Source of the DNA: an uncultured Serinicoccus sp.
GTDB lineage: Bacteria; Actinomycetota; Actinomycetes; Actinomycetales; Dermatophilaceae
Reading direction: 5' to 3'
Assembly (NCBI RefSeq): GCF_947500995.1
Contig: NZ_CANMUA010000001.1
Location: forward strand, 186,001-250,000
Length of the DNA stretch: 64,000 nucleotides
This document shows positions 52,224 to 63,802 of this stretch, one piece after another. The notes beneath the pieces are model-generated. The model saw only the letters and a list, made by a program, of their open reading frames with translations, searched no databases and was not told the DNA's origin. A program made the position numbers and the translations under genes. The first letter of the stretch is position 1, and every line of letters starts with the position of its first letter.

Positions 52224-52493
52224 TCAGCGGCGCAGGCCGAGCCGCTTGATCAGCGACCGGTAGCGCTCGATGTCGATGTCCTCGAGGTAGCGCAGCAGCC
52301 GCTTGCGCTTGCCGACGAGGAGCAGCAGCCCGCGGCGGCTGTGGTGGTCGTGCTTGTGCTCGCGGGCGTGCTCGGTGAGCTCGCGGATACGGGCGGTCAG
52401 CAGCGCGACCTGCACCTCCGGCGAACCGGTGTCGCCCTCGGTCGTGGCGTACTCCTTGATGATGTCCTGCTTGGTGGCAGTCTCGATCGCCAT
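52224..52493 (-). CDS. rpsO: 30S ribosomal protein S15
   Basis: An 89-residue protein, the universal S15 length, with [53 protein letters not shown] and the C-terminal [12 protein letters not shown]. It binds 16S rRNA in the platform of the small subunit. AAGGAG lies 7 nt before the ATG. pnp follows after the hairpin. Confidence 0.98.
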   Translation of the reverse strand: MAIETATKQDIIKEYATTEGDTGSPEVQVALLTARIRELTEHAREHKHDHHSRRGLLLLVGKRKRLLRYLEDIDIERYRSLIKRLGLRR

Positions 52494-52609
52494 GGGCGAC
52501 TCCTTCGTGTTGTTGCGCGGCGCCAACCCGGGCCTGTTCACCGGGGCACTCTCGATCCGCGGCCGTCATGACGGCAGCTTCCAGGTTATCAGCGTGCGCC
52601 GGAGCACCC

Positions 52610-52615
52610 TAATCT
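52610..52615 (+). promoter_or_regulatory. -10 element of leaderless topoisomerase IB promoter
   Basis: TAATCT ends 6 nt before ATG 52622; no ribosome site. It is divergent from rpsO. Confidence 0.6.
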
Positions 52616-52621
52616 GAGCAG

Positions 52622-53617
52622 ATGCCCCGCCTGCGCACCGTCTCCCCCGCCTCGCCCGGCTGGACGCGCCGCCGCGTGGGCCGCGGCTTCACCTACGTCG
52701 ACGCGCAGGGCACCCGGCTGGGCGCCGAGGACGTGGCCCGGGTCAAGGCCCTGGTCATCCCCCCGGCGTGGACGGACGTGTGGATCTGCCCCCACCCCAC
52801 CGGTCACCTCCAGGCCGTGGGGACCGACGACGCCGGTCGGCGGCAGTACCTCTACCACCCCGCGTGGCGCGAGCAGCGGGACAAGCTCAAGTTCGAGCGG
52901 GTCCTGGGGGCGGCCGCCCGGCTCCCCGCGGCACGGCGCCGGATCATGCGGGACCTGGCGCTGGAGGGTATGCCGGTGCAGCGCGCCGAGGCGGTCGCCG
53001 TGCGCCTGATCGACCTGGGCTACTTCCGCATCGGCAGCGACGTCTACACCGACGCGCACGGCAGCTTCGGCCTCACGACGCTGGAGCGGCGGCACGTGCG
53101 GGCCCGCGGTGACGTCCTGCTCTTCTCCTTCGTCGGCAAGTCGGGGGTGGAGCACCGCATCCAGATCGACGACCGCGACGTCATCGCCGCACTGGACCGG
53201 ATGCGGCGGCGGCGCTCGGGCGACCGGCTGCTGGCGTACCAGGAGGGGCGGCGCTGGATCGACCTGGACGCCGCCGCGGTCAACGCCTACCTGGGCGACC
53301 TGCTGGGCGGGGAGCTGACGGCCAAGGACTTCCGCACCTGGCACGCCACAGTCCTCGCCGCGACCTCCCTGGCGCTGACCGAGGAGCCCGGCGACACCCC
53401 GGCCTCACGACGCCGGGCGGTGCGGGCCGCGGTCGAGGAGGTGTCGGCATACCTCGGCAACACCCCGACGATCGCCCGCAACTCCTACATCGACCCCCGG
53501 GTCATCGACCTCTACGAGGCGGGGACGACGATCGGCGAGGCCGCCCGGCGGCGCCACCGCTCGCCCGCGACGAGGACGCGCGACCTGGAGCGTGCCGTGC
53601 TAGAGATGCTGTCATGA
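52622..53617 (+). CDS. Type IB DNA topoisomerase (poxvirus-like bacterial form)
   Basis: A 331-residue TopIB. The N-terminal domain has GFTYVDAQGTRL and VIPPAWTDVWICPHPTGHLQAVGTDDAGRRQYLYHPAWREQRDKLKF; the catalytic domain has RLIDLGYFRIGSDVYTDAHGSFGLTTLERRHV with the Arg nucleophile-helper, KDFRTWHATVLAA with Arg and His, and the active-site Tyr in ARNSYIDPRV (about Tyr289). It relaxes supercoils through a 3'-phosphotyrosine. Such enzymes are patchy among bacteria. The PIG-L gene overlaps its end by 4 nt. Confidence 0.93.
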   Translation: MPRLRTVSPASPGWTRRRVGRGFTYVDAQGTRLGAEDVARVKALVIPPAWTDVWICPHPTGHLQAVGTDDAGRRQYLYHPAWREQRDKLKFERVLGAAARLPAARRRIMRDLALEGMPVQRAEAVAVRLIDLGYFRIGSDVYTDAHGSFGLTTLERRHVRARGDVLLFSFVGKSGVEHRIQIDDRDVIAALDRMRRRRSGDRLLAYQEGRRWIDLDAAAVNAYLGDLLGGELTAKDFRTWHATVLAATSLALTEEPGDTPASRRRAVRAAVEEVSAYLGNTPTIARNSYIDPRVIDLYEAGTTIGEAARRRHRSPATRTRDLERAVLEMLS

Positions 53618-54348
53618 GCCTCACGACCTTCCCCCACGACTGGCAGCGGGCGCTGTGCATCGTCGCCCACCCCGACGACCTGGAGTACGGCACGGCGGCC
53701 GCCGTGGCGCGGTGGACCGAGGAGGGCAAGGACGTCACCTACCTCCTGGTCACCCGTGGTGAGGCGGGGATCGCCACCATGGCCCCGGCGGAGGCCGGCC
53801 CGCTGCGCGAGCAGGAGGAGCGGGACGGCGCCCGCGAGGTCGGCGTGGACGAGGTGCTCTTCCTCGAGGGCTTCTCCGACGGCGTGGTGGAGGCGGACCT
53901 GCGGCTGCGCCGCGAGCTGGCCCGGGTGGTCCGCGACGTGCGGCCCGAGGTCGTGACGACCCTCACCCACGCCGAGACCTTCCCGAACGGCGGCCTCAAC
54001 CAGGCCGACCACCGGGCCGTGGGGCTGAGCGTCATCGACGCCGTCGCGGCCGCGGGCAACCGGTGGATCTTCCCCGAGCTCGTCACCGAGGGCCACGAGC
54101 CCTGGGACGGCGTGCGGTGGATCGCGTCCGCGGGCGGTCACGCCCCCACCCACGAGGTCGACGTCACCGGGACCTTCGAGCGCGGGGTCGCCTCGCTCGA
54201 GGCCCACCGCGAGTACCTCTCCGCGCTCGGCGACGACTACCCCGCTCCGCGCGAGCTGCTCGGCGGCATCCTGGGCGACCCCGACAGCGCCGGCGACGAC
54301 GGCGTCCCCACCCGGTACCGGTGGGCCGCCCAGGTCTGGGAGCGCTGA
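53614..54348 (+). CDS. PIG-L family deacetylase
   Basis: A 244-residue LmbE/PIG-L zinc deacetylase. The metal site AHPDDLEYG at about 18-26 and the distal His in LTHAETFPNGGLNQADHRAVG at about 128-140 are present. Relatives include MshB and Mca of mycothiol metabolism, but this shorter form with PIG-L motifs alone cannot be assigned to them; it is the second mycothiol-suggestive gene only by family. The ATG starts inside the topoisomerase stop (ATGA). Confidence 0.85.
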   Translation: MSLTTFPHDWQRALCIVAHPDDLEYGTAAAVARWTEEGKDVTYLLVTRGEAGIATMAPAEAGPLREQEERDGAREVGVDEVLFLEGFSDGVVEADLRLRRELARVVRDVRPEVVTTLTHAETFPNGGLNQADHRAVGLSVIDAVAAAGNRWIFPELVTEGHEPWDGVRWIASAGGHAPTHEVDVTGTFERGVASLEAHREYLSALGDDYPAPRELLGGILGDPDSAGDDGVPTRYRWAAQVWER

Positions 54349-54377
54349 GGCCTCCCGCCCGCCGCATCGGCGCCTGA

Positions 54378-54436
54378 GCAGAGAAGGGGTCCCCGAGGCA
54401 GTGGCCACGACCCCTCTCTGGGGCGCCCTTCTCTGC
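54378..54436. terminator. Convergent terminator with two alternative stems
   Basis: A left arm GCAGAGAAGGGGTC (54378-54391) can pair with either of two right arms: GACCCCTCTCTG (54409-54420), with one bulge, or CCCTTCTCTGC (54426-54436), 11 bp perfect. The two foldings are mutually exclusive. It sits between convergent PIG-L and nei. Confidence 0.65.
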
Positions 54437-54454
54437 CCAGGCATGCCGGCGTGC

Positions 54455-55291
54455 TCAGGTGCGGCGCTGGCAGTTGCCGCACCAGAAGAGGTTGCGGCCG
54501 GCGACGACCTTGTGCCGCACGACCGAGCCGCAGCGCAGGCAGGGCAGCCCGGTGCGCTGGTAGACCGCGAACTCGCGCGGCACCGCAGGCTCCTCCCCCC
54601 GGGCCAGGGCGGCCTCGGTGTCCTCCAGCACGTCGTCGAGCGTGATGATGGTGCCCGTGCGCACCCCGAACGGCATGAGCCGCACGAGGTCGTCCCAGAT
54701 GAGCTGCCACGACGCCCGCTTGAGGGTCTTCCCTGGTCGCAGCGGGTGCAGCCGGTGCCGCCACAGCACCTCGCACCGGTAGATGTTGCCGACCCCCGCG
54801 AGGACCGTCTGGTCCATGAGCAGCTCGGCCACGGTCTTGCCCGAGCGCGTGATGGTGCGGTATGCCGCGTCCGGGTCGTTGAGGTCGCTCACCGGCTGCA
54901 GCGGGTCGGGTCCCTGGCGCAGGACCAGCCGGTCGACCTCCGCCTCGTCCACGACCTGGCAGGCCATGGGCCCGCGCAGGTCGGCGACGTGCGCGTCGGA
55001 GAGCAGCCGCAGCCGCACCTGGCCGGTCGCCGGGGGCTCGTGGCCGGCCGGGTCGACGGGCAGCACGAACCACTTGCCGATGAGCCCGAGGTGCACGTAG
55101 AGCGTCCGCCCACCGGCGAAGTCGACGAAGAGCAGCTTGCCGTGCGCCCAGGAGCGCTCCAGCACGGACCCGTCGAGCCGGGCGGCCCCCTCGGCGAAGC
55201 GTCCCTGGGGACTGCTCACGGCGGGCACGGTGCCGCCGAAGGCGTCGTCGAGCGAGCGCGCCAGGCGGTGCAGCGTGTGACCCTCGGGCAT
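54455..55291 (-). CDS. nei: Fpg/Nei family DNA glycosylase (endonuclease VIII-like)
   Basis: A 278-residue base-excision repair enzyme. The mature N-terminus PEGHTL with Pro2 nucleophile and Glu3 is that of Nei rather than Fpg (PELPE). Also HGKLLFVDFAGGRTLYVHLGLIGKW with the conserved Lys near 52, the helix-two-turn-helix VLAGVGNIYRCEVLWRHRLHP near 165, and a C-terminal zinc finger CLRCG...CGNCQ. It removes oxidised pyrimidines. No ribosome site is clear at the ATG; GAGCAT lies 6 nt upstream. Confidence 0.93.
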   Translation of the reverse strand: MPEGHTLHRLARSLDDAFGGTVPAVSSPQGRFAEGAARLDGSVLERSWAHGKLLFVDFAGGRTLYVHLGLIGKWFVLPVDPAGHEPPATGQVRLRLLSDAHVADLRGPMACQVVDEAEVDRLVLRQGPDPLQPVSDLNDPDAAYRTITRSGKTVAELLMDQTVLAGVGNIYRCEVLWRHRLHPLRPGKTLKRASWQLIWDDLVRLMPFGVRTGTIITLDDVLEDTEAALARGEEPAVPREFAVYQRTGLPCLRCGSVVRHKVVAGRNLFWCGNCQRRT

Positions 55292-55337
55292 GGGCTGATG
55301 CTCTCAGGTGCCCCGGGAGGCACGACACCCAGCCCGG

Positions 55338-55997
55338 TCAGGCGTCGGTGCGGAGCACCTCGCCCGTGACCGCGTCCACCCAGACGTCGACGTCGTCCCC
55401 GGGGTCGGGGCCCAGGTCCACCGACACCTCGTAGGCCAGGTCGCGCTCCTCCTCGAGGGCGGCGTCGTCCAGGACGCCGCCGACCTCGTCGAGCGCGGTG
55501 GTGACGGCCTCCTCGAGGGACACCTGCGCCGCGTCCATGGCCGCCAGGTCCTCGGCGTCGAGGTCGTCCTCCTCCACCCGGGTCACCGCACCGCCGGCGT
55601 CGACCTCCACCGTCACCGACCGGTCGTCGACCCGCAGGTCGACCTCCCAGGTGCCGTCGTCGTCGCCGTCGATCTCGTATGCCGTCCCGCCGGTCTCCCG
55701 CTGGGCCGCCTCGACCGCCGCGAGGGCGGCCGCGGTGACGCCGTCGTCGCCGCCCGCGTCCTGGGTCTGCGCGCCGGTGTCGGCGGCGTCGCCCGCACCG
55801 GTGTCGTCGGTGGCGTCGGTGCCCTCGGTGCCGCCGTCGCCGGTGTCGTCACCGCGGGTCGCGGCCGAGGTGCCAGTCGACGCCGCGGTGGCCTCGATGC
55901 CGTCGGCGGGGCCGTCCGCGCCGCCGCACGCGGAGAGGGTGAGCGCCAGGGCAAGCGCCAGGGCGGTCGTGGGCCTGAGGGCTGGGGGGAGGTTCAT
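55338..55997 (-). CDS. PepSY-domain lipoprotein
   Basis: A 219-residue exported protein. The signal ends in lipobox LTLSACGG (Cys24), followed by a long Asp/Thr/Gly-rich linker and two PepSY-like modules near 95-160 (AALAAVEAAQRETGGTAYEIDGDDDGTWEVDLRVDDRSVTVEVDAGGAVTRVEED) and 160-219. PepSY modules are often peptidase inhibitors or ligand sensors. ATG 55997 is chosen over upstream ATG 56015 because it gives a standard lipoprotein signal and CAGGCT lies 7 nt upstream. Overlapping palindromes of CTCTCA/TGAGAG lie just upstream. Confidence 0.85.
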   Translation of the reverse strand: MNLPPALRPTTALALALALTLSACGGADGPADGIEATAASTGTSAATRGDDTGDGGTEGTDATDDTGAGDAADTGAQTQDAGGDDGVTAAALAAVEAAQRETGGTAYEIDGDDDGTWEVDLRVDDRSVTVEVDAGGAVTRVEEDDLDAEDLAAMDAAQVSLEEAVTTALDEVGGVLDDAALEEERDLAYEVSVDLGPDPGDDVDVWVDAVTGEVLRTDA

Positions 55998-56020
55998 GAG
56001 GACCAGCCTGGACACCTCGG

Positions 56021-56050
56021 ATGAGAGCGACTCTCATGAGAGTCCTCTCA
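56021..56050. promoter_or_regulatory. Overlapping CTCTCA/TGAGAG palindromes upstream of the PepSY lipoprotein
   Basis: ATGAGAG-CGA-CTCTCAT (56021-56037) is a perfect 7-bp inverted repeat; GACTCTCATGAGAGTC (56029-56044) is a perfect 16-bp palindrome sharing its second arm; a further CTCTCA follows at 56045-56050. The array fills the gap between ppc and the lipoprotein gene, and may be an operator or a weak hairpin after ppc. Confidence 0.6.
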
Positions 56051-56053
56051 CGG

Positions 56054-58846
<2,793 letters not shown>

Positions 58847-58853
58847 GGGGTCG

Positions 58854-58859
58854 ACCCTA
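58854..58859 (-). promoter_or_regulatory. -10 element of leaderless ppc promoter
   Basis: TAGGGT on the minus strand, 7 nt before GTG 58846, overlapping the end of the upstream GNAT gene. Confidence 0.55.
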
Positions 58860-59393
58860 CGGCAACCGCGGCGGACCCTCCGCACCGATCCCGGGCTCGT
58901 CGACGTCCTCGCGCAGGGCCAGCTCGAACCAGTCGCACCCGTGCCACCGGCCGAACTTGCGGCCCACCCGGGTGAAGGCCCCCACCCGGCGGAAGCCGAG
59001 GGAGCGGTGCAACGCGGCGCTGGCCGGGTTGGGCGGGGTCGTGCCGGCCACCGCCGTGCCGTAGCCGAGCTCGCGCAGCCGGTCGAGCAGGGCGGCGTAG
59101 AGCGGGCGCCCGAGCCCCTGCCCCGCGGCCTCCTGCGCGAGGTAGATGCTCGTCTCGGCGGTGCGCGCGTAGGCGCTGCGGGCGCGGAAGCCGCCGGCGT
59201 AGGCATACCCCAGGACGACGCCGTCGCGCTCGGTGACCAGCCAGGCGTGGGCGCGCTGCGCGGCGGCGATGCGGCGGGCGAGCTCCTCGGCCCCCGGCGG
59301 CTCGGTCTCGAAGGTGACGGAGGTGCCCGTGACGTAGGGCGCGTAGATCGCCGCGCACCGCCCGGCGTCCTCGGGGCGGGCGTCCCGGATCAC
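58857..59393 (-). CDS. GNAT acetyltransferase (phosphinothricin acetyltransferase-like)
   Basis: A 178-residue [46 protein letters not shown] at the start is typical of the Pat/Bar/MnaT branch, which acetylates phosphinothricin or methionine sulfone-like amino acids. The acetyl-CoA loop is [27 protein letters not shown], followed by [37 protein letters not shown]. The GTG overlaps the mrdA stop as GTGA, so it is transcribed with the mre cluster. Confidence 0.9.
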   Translation of the reverse strand: MIRDARPEDAGRCAAIYAPYVTGTSVTFETEPPGAEELARRIAAAQRAHAWLVTERDGVVLGYAYAGGFRARSAYARTAETSIYLAQEAAGQGLGRPLYAALLDRLRELGYGTAVAGTTPPNPASAALHRSLGFRRVGAFTRVGRKFGRWHGCDWFELALREDVDEPGIGAEGPPRLP

Positions 59394-61462
59394 GGCTGCA
59401 CCTCGCGCAGGGTGTCCCAGATCTGGCGCACCGCCGGCGCGGCGGTGTCCGACCCGATGCCACCCTCCTCGACGACGACGAGCACGACGTACTCGGGCTC
59501 GTCCGCGGGACCGTAGGAGGCGAACCACGAGGTCGCCTGGCGGCCGAAGGACTCCGCCGACCCGGTCTTGCCGGCCAGGGGGTAGTCGGCGCTGGGCCAG
59601 CCGGCGAACGCCGCCGCCCCGGTCCCCTCCGTCACGACGCCTTCCAGCCCGTCCCGCACGATCCGCCACGTCTCCTCGTCCAGCGAGACCCGGCCCTGGT
59701 CCGGTGCCTCGATCTGCTCCACCACGCTGCCGTCGGGGCGGACCAGCGCGTCGGCCACCTGCGGCGTGACCAGCCGCCCCCCGTTGGCGACGGCGGCGTA
59801 GACCACGGCCATCTGCAGCGGGGTCGTCGCGACGTCGCCCTGGCCGATGGAGAAGTTCACCGCGTCGCCGGGTCGCCAGCGGGCGCCGTCGACGCAGTTC
59901 TCCTGGGCCAGCTGCTCCAGGAACTCGCGCCGCTCCGTCTCGGCCACCTCCGGGTAGCCCTCCTCGGCGCGGCGGCAGACGTCCTCCCGGGTGCTCTCCC
60001 AGTAGTCCTGCTTCCACCGCCGCGAGGGCAGGGTGCCGGCCTCCTCGCCCGGCACGTCCACCCCGGTGCGCTGCCCGAGGCCGAAGCCCCGCGCCACCGC
60101 GAGGAAGCGGTCGCTCGCGTCGGCGTCGTCCACGCCCGCGTCCTGCAGCTCGCGCCACTGGTCGTAGGCCCAGCGGTAGAAGGTCGTGTCGCAGGAGACC
60201 TCGAGGATGCGGCGCAACCCGATCTCGCCGTAGGCCTCGGACTCGTAGTTGGTGAACCGTTGACCGGCGATGGAGACCGCGCCGGGGCAGGAGTACTCCC
60301 CCTCGGGGTCGATGCCGGTCTGCAGCGCCGCCGGGAGGGTGACGACCTTGAAGGTCGAGGCCGGTGGGTAGGTCTCCCCGACCACCCGGTTGACCAGGGG
60401 GGCGCCGCGGTCGACGTCGAGCAGCCGGGCGTACTCCCCGGCGCTCACGCCGCGGCTCCAGACCCCCGGGTCGTAGGTGGGGAAGCTCGCGGCGGCGAGC
60501 ACGGCACCGGTGTCGGGGCGCAGGACGACGGCGGCACCGCTGGTCGCCGGGGCGCCCGCACGGCGCGCGGCCCGCACGGCCTCCACCAGGGCCTGCTCGG
60601 TGACCGCCTGGACCCGGACGTCGAGGTGGGTGAGCAGGTCGGCCCCCTGGACCGGGTCGGTGCTCCCGAGCGTGCCGGTGACCACCCCGCGCGGGTCGAC
60701 GGTGAGGGTGGTGCGCCCGGGCGTGCCGCGCAGTCCCTCGTCGTAGACGGCCTCCAGCCCGGCGCGGCCCAGCCACGCCTGGGCGTCGAGCCCGTCCTCG
60801 GAGGCCTCGACCTCCTCGAGCGTCGGACGACCCAGGTAGCCCACGAGGTGCGCCGCGTTGACGCCCTCCGGGGCGGGGTAGTCGCGGACCGGGATGCTCT
60901 CGACCTCGATGCCGGGGTAGTCCTCGGGTCGCTCCAGCAGGGCCAGGGCGTCCACCGGGTCGACGTCGTAGACCAGCGGGACCGGGAGGTAGGGGGAGCC
61001 CGAGAAGCAGAACGGCACCGGCGGCGCACCCTCGGTGCCGCACAGGCGGGTGCGTCCCCACAGCTCCTCCTCCGGGCGGCGCAGGGCCTCGGACACCGAG
61101 GCCACGAGGTCGGCGCCCCCGTCGTCGGACTCCAGCAGCACCTGGGGGTCGACCGTCACGACGGAGCTCGCGGCGTTGGCGACGACCGGCGTGCCGTCGG
61201 CGGCCAGCACCCGGCCCCGCAGGGCCGGCGTGAGGATCTCCCGCGTGCTCACCTCGGCCGCCTGCACCGCGAGCTCCTCGTGCTGGCCGAGCTGCATCTG
61301 CCCGAGCCGTCCGGCCAGCAGCCCGCCGAGGGCGAGCACGGCCACGAGCACGACCCACAGGGCTCCCGTGGAGCGACGGCGCCGGACCCGGCGGGGGGTC
61401 AGGGCCGGCCGGGGGACGCGGGTGGCCGCCCGGCCACGGCGGGGGGCGGGGTGGGTGGTCAT
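59390..61462 (-). CDS. mrdA: Penicillin-binding protein 2 (class B transpeptidase)
   Basis: A 690-residue class B PBP. A basic cytoplasmic N-terminus precedes one membrane helix at about 34-52; the pedestal domain includes LRGRVLAADGTPVVANAASSVVTVDP. The transpeptidase domain has the catalytic SxxK as STFK (Ser369, Lys372), VSCDTTFYRWAYD at the SxN-like position, and KTGSAE. It cross-links side-wall peptidoglycan in its family. ATG 61462 starts inside the mreD stop (ATGA). No rodA follows; the next gene is a GNAT. Confidence 0.93.
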   Translation of the reverse strand: MTTHPAPRRGRAATRVPRPALTPRRVRRRRSTGALWVVLVAVLALGGLLAGRLGQMQLGQHEELAVQAAEVSTREILTPALRGRVLAADGTPVVANAASSVVTVDPQVLLESDDGGADLVASVSEALRRPEEELWGRTRLCGTEGAPPVPFCFSGSPYLPVPLVYDVDPVDALALLERPEDYPGIEVESIPVRDYPAPEGVNAAHLVGYLGRPTLEEVEASEDGLDAQAWLGRAGLEAVYDEGLRGTPGRTTLTVDPRGVVTGTLGSTDPVQGADLLTHLDVRVQAVTEQALVEAVRAARRAGAPATSGAAVVLRPDTGAVLAAASFPTYDPGVWSRGVSAGEYARLLDVDRGAPLVNRVVGETYPPASTFKVVTLPAALQTGIDPEGEYSCPGAVSIAGQRFTNYESEAYGEIGLRRILEVSCDTTFYRWAYDQWRELQDAGVDDADASDRFLAVARGFGLGQRTGVDVPGEEAGTLPSRRWKQDYWESTREDVCRRAEEGYPEVAETERREFLEQLAQENCVDGARWRPGDAVNFSIGQGDVATTPLQMAVVYAAVANGGRLVTPQVADALVRPDGSVVEQIEAPDQGRVSLDEETWRIVRDGLEGVVTEGTGAAAFAGWPSADYPLAGKTGSAESFGRQATSWFASYGPADEPEYVVLVVVEEGGIGSDTAAPAVRQIWDTLREVQP

Positions 61463-61944
61463 GCCCACCCCCGCTGCGTCATCCAGCGCTCCAGCCGCAT
61501 GACGACCGGCAGCACGAGGACGGCCACCAGCATCGTCACGGCCAGGGTCCAGGCCAGCTCGGCCGGCAGGGCCCGCCCGACGCCCGCGGCCGCCGCCACG
61601 CCCCGGACGCCCAGCACCAGCGCCGCCGCCAGACCGGTCGCCACCCAGGGGAGCACCGGGGACAGGACGAGCTGGCGGCGGACCGCCCCCAGCCCCAGAC
61701 CGACGGCGGCGTAGACGAGGGCGCCCGCGCCCAGCGGAGCCGCCCCGGGGGGCACCACGTCGACGAGCCAGCCCCCCGCCAGCCCGACCAGGAGACCGAC
61801 CGGGGGTGGGTGCAGCAGCGCCACGCCCGCCACGACGAGCAGGACCAGGTCCGGCCGGGCCAGGCCGGCAGGCCAGGCGCTGGGCAGCAGGACCGCGGCC
61901 AGCAGGAGCACCCCGCGCACGAGCGGGCCCAGCAGGCGGATCAT
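61459..61944 (-). CDS. mreD: Rod shape-determining protein MreD
   Basis: A 161-residue integral membrane protein with about five hydrophobic helices, including LVRGVLLLAAVLLPSAW, DLVLLVVAGVALL and LAWTLAVTMLVAVLVLPVVMRLERWM. Sequence signature is weak, as usual for MreD; the call rests on size, topology and position between mreC and mrdA, joined by ATGA overlaps to both. Confidence 0.85.
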   Translation of the reverse strand: MIRLLGPLVRGVLLLAAVLLPSAWPAGLARPDLVLLVVAGVALLHPPPVGLLVGLAGGWLVDVVPPGAAPLGAGALVYAAVGLGLGAVRRQLVLSPVLPWVATGLAAALVLGVRGVAAAAGVGRALPAELAWTLAVTMLVAVLVLPVVMRLERWMTQRGWA

Positions 61945-62750
61945 CCGTCCTCCCTCAGGACGACCGCGACGAGGTCGAGGGTGTCGGTGTCCACGAAGGG
62001 CTCCACGACGGCCGTGCGCCCGAGCTGGCCGCGGTCCGGGTCGACGGAGACGACGGTCCCCAGGGGTATGCCGGCGGCGTAGGGGACGTCGTCCGGGCTG
62101 CCCAGCGTGCTCACCCGGTCGCCGACCTCGACCTGGGTGTCGCCCAGCGCGGTGAGCGTGAGCTGGCCGTGCCCGCGCGCCGGGAGGCCGGGCACCGGGT
62201 CCGCCTGGACGTCGCCGAGCGCCCCGTCCTGCCCGAAGCGCACGCCCACGACGACCTGCGGGTCCCCGAGCAGCAGGACGTCGGCGCTGGTCGGGGCCAC
62301 CCGCAGCACGCGGCCGGCGAGCCCCTCGACGGCGACGACGGTCTGGTCGGGCAGGACGCCGTCCTCGCTGCCCACGTCGACGGTGACCGTCCGCCCACCC
62401 ACCGGCGTGCTGCCGGACGCGACGGCGACCACCCGCGCCGGGAGCAGGGTCCGGTCCACCACGGCGGCGGTGCTGGAGCGGGCCAGCTCCTCCAGCTCGG
62501 TGGCGTCCCTCGCCCGGGCCCGCAACCGGTCCACCTCGGCGGCCAGCGCGTTGCGCTCCTCCGTGAGCTCGGCGACCCGGCCGTCGTCCCAGCCGGCGAG
62601 CACCCGCTGCGCGGGGGCCAGCGCGGCGGCCACGGCGGAGCGTGCGGGGGCGGCGAGACCGGGCCGGGCCAGGTCGACCACGAGCACCGCCGCGGTGAGG
62701 GCGACGAGCAGGAGCGCGAGGACGGTGGTGCGCGAGGGCATACCGGTCAC
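61941..62750 (-). CDS. mreC: Rod shape-determining protein MreC
   Basis: A 269-residue bitopic protein: one N-terminal helix (TVLALLLVALTAAVLVVDLARPG), a coiled coil (RVAELTEERNALAAEVDRLRARARDATELEEL, about 58-90), and a periplasmic beta-rich domain with GSEDGVLPDQTVVAVEGLAGRVLRVAPTSADVLLLGDP typical of MreC. GTG 62750 overlaps the mreB stop (GTGA); the in-frame ATG 62741 is a possible alternative start three codons later. The Gly-Met-Pro codons around it carry a copy of the dispersed octamer. Confidence 0.9.
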   Translation of the reverse strand: MTGMPSRTTVLALLLVALTAAVLVVDLARPGLAAPARSAVAAALAPAQRVLAGWDDGRVAELTEERNALAAEVDRLRARARDATELEELARSSTAAVVDRTLLPARVVAVASGSTPVGGRTVTVDVGSEDGVLPDQTVVAVEGLAGRVLRVAPTSADVLLLGDPQVVVGVRFGQDGALGDVQADPVPGLPARGHGQLTLTALGDTQVEVGDRVSTLGSPDDVPYAAGIPLGTVVSVDPDRGQLGRTAVVEPFVDTDTLDLVAVVLREDG

Positions 62751-63796
62751 CCCTGGGACGCGGGCTGGCGGGTCAGGACCTGGCGCAGGGCCTTCATGTC
62801 GTCGACGCAGATGCCCGCCCCCCGGATGACGGCGTGCTGGGGGTCCTCGGCCAGCCGGACGGGCACCCCGAGCTCGTGCCGCAGGCGCTCGGTCCACCCG
62901 CGCAGGAGGGCACCGCCCCCGGTGAGCGTCACCCCCGTGTCGAGCAGATCGCCGGAGAGCTCGGGCGGGCAGACGTCCAGGACGGCACGGACCGCCTCGA
63001 CCACCTGCGCCGTCACCGGTTCGATCATCCGGCGCACCTCCTCGCTGCCCAGCTCGATCGTGCGGGGCAGCCCCGAGCCGAGGTCGCGGCCGCGGACCCG
63101 GGTGGTGCGCTCGGTCGCCAGGGGCCAGACCGCACCCACCTGGTGCTTGATGTGCTCCGCGGACCGCTCCCCGAGCAGCAGGTCGTACGCCTCGCGCACA
63201 CCCTGGGCGACGGCCTCGTCCACCTCGTCGCCGCCGACGCGCAGGCTTCGGGCGTTGACGACCCCGCCCAGGCTGATGACGGCGACGTCCGTGGTCCCCC
63301 CGCCCAGGTCGACGACCATGGTGGCGGCCGCGCTGTCGACCGGCAGCCCGGCCCCGATGGCCGCCGCCATCGCCTCCTCGACGACGAGGACCCGCCGCGC
63401 ACCGCACCGCATGGCGGCGTCCTCCAGCGCCCGCCGCTCGACCGCGGTGACACCGCTGGGCACGCAGACCACGGTGCGCGGGCGGACCAGCCGGGTCGGC
63501 CGCACCCGCTCGACGAAGTGGCGCAGCAGCTGCTCGGCCACCTCGGAGTCGGTGATGACCCCGTCCGAGAGCGGCCGCAGGGTCAGCACCCGCTCGGGAG
63601 TGCGCCCCAGCATCTCGTGGGCCCGGGCCCCGGCCGCCACCAGCCGGCCGGTCGCCGTGTCGAGGGCCACCAGCGTCGGCTCGTCGAGGACGACGCCCCG
63701 GCCCTGGACGTGCACCTGCGTCGTGGCCGTGCCCAGGTCGATCGCGAGGTCGCGTCCGAGCAGGGTGGACCCTCGGGGGACGCGCGCAGTGCTCAC
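62747..63796 (-). CDS. mreB: Actin-like cell-shape protein MreB
   Basis: A 349-residue MreB/FtsA-like ATPase. Phosphate 1 LAIDLGTATTQVHV near 17, connect 1 near VVCVPSGVTAVERRALEDAAMRCGARRVLVVEEAMAAAIGAGLP, phosphate 2 MVVDLGGGTTDVAVISLGG near 160, and adenosine-binding LTGGGALLRGWTERL near 290. MreB polymers organise side-wall growth in rods. The GTG 63796 start is set by TACCAT 6 nt upstream. It heads mreB-mreC-mreD-mrdA-GNAT. Confidence 0.95.
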   Translation of the reverse strand: MSTARVPRGSTLLGRDLAIDLGTATTQVHVQGRGVVLDEPTLVALDTATGRLVAAGARAHEMLGRTPERVLTLRPLSDGVITDSEVAEQLLRHFVERVRPTRLVRPRTVVCVPSGVTAVERRALEDAAMRCGARRVLVVEEAMAAAIGAGLPVDSAAATMVVDLGGGTTDVAVISLGGVVNARSLRVGGDEVDEAVAQGVREAYDLLLGERSAEHIKHQVGAVWPLATERTTRVRGRDLGSGLPRTIELGSEEVRRMIEPVTAQVVEAVRAVLDVCPPELSGDLLDTGVTLTGGGALLRGWTERLRHELGVPVRLAEDPQHAVIRGAGICVDDMKALRQVLTRQPASQG

Positions 63797-63802
63797 CCCG
63801 GC

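Noticed and set aside
53614-54348. Naming the PIG-L gene mshB or mca
   Set aside because: The zinc motifs are shared by all PIG-L enzymes, and length and remaining sequence do not single out the mycothiol enzymes.
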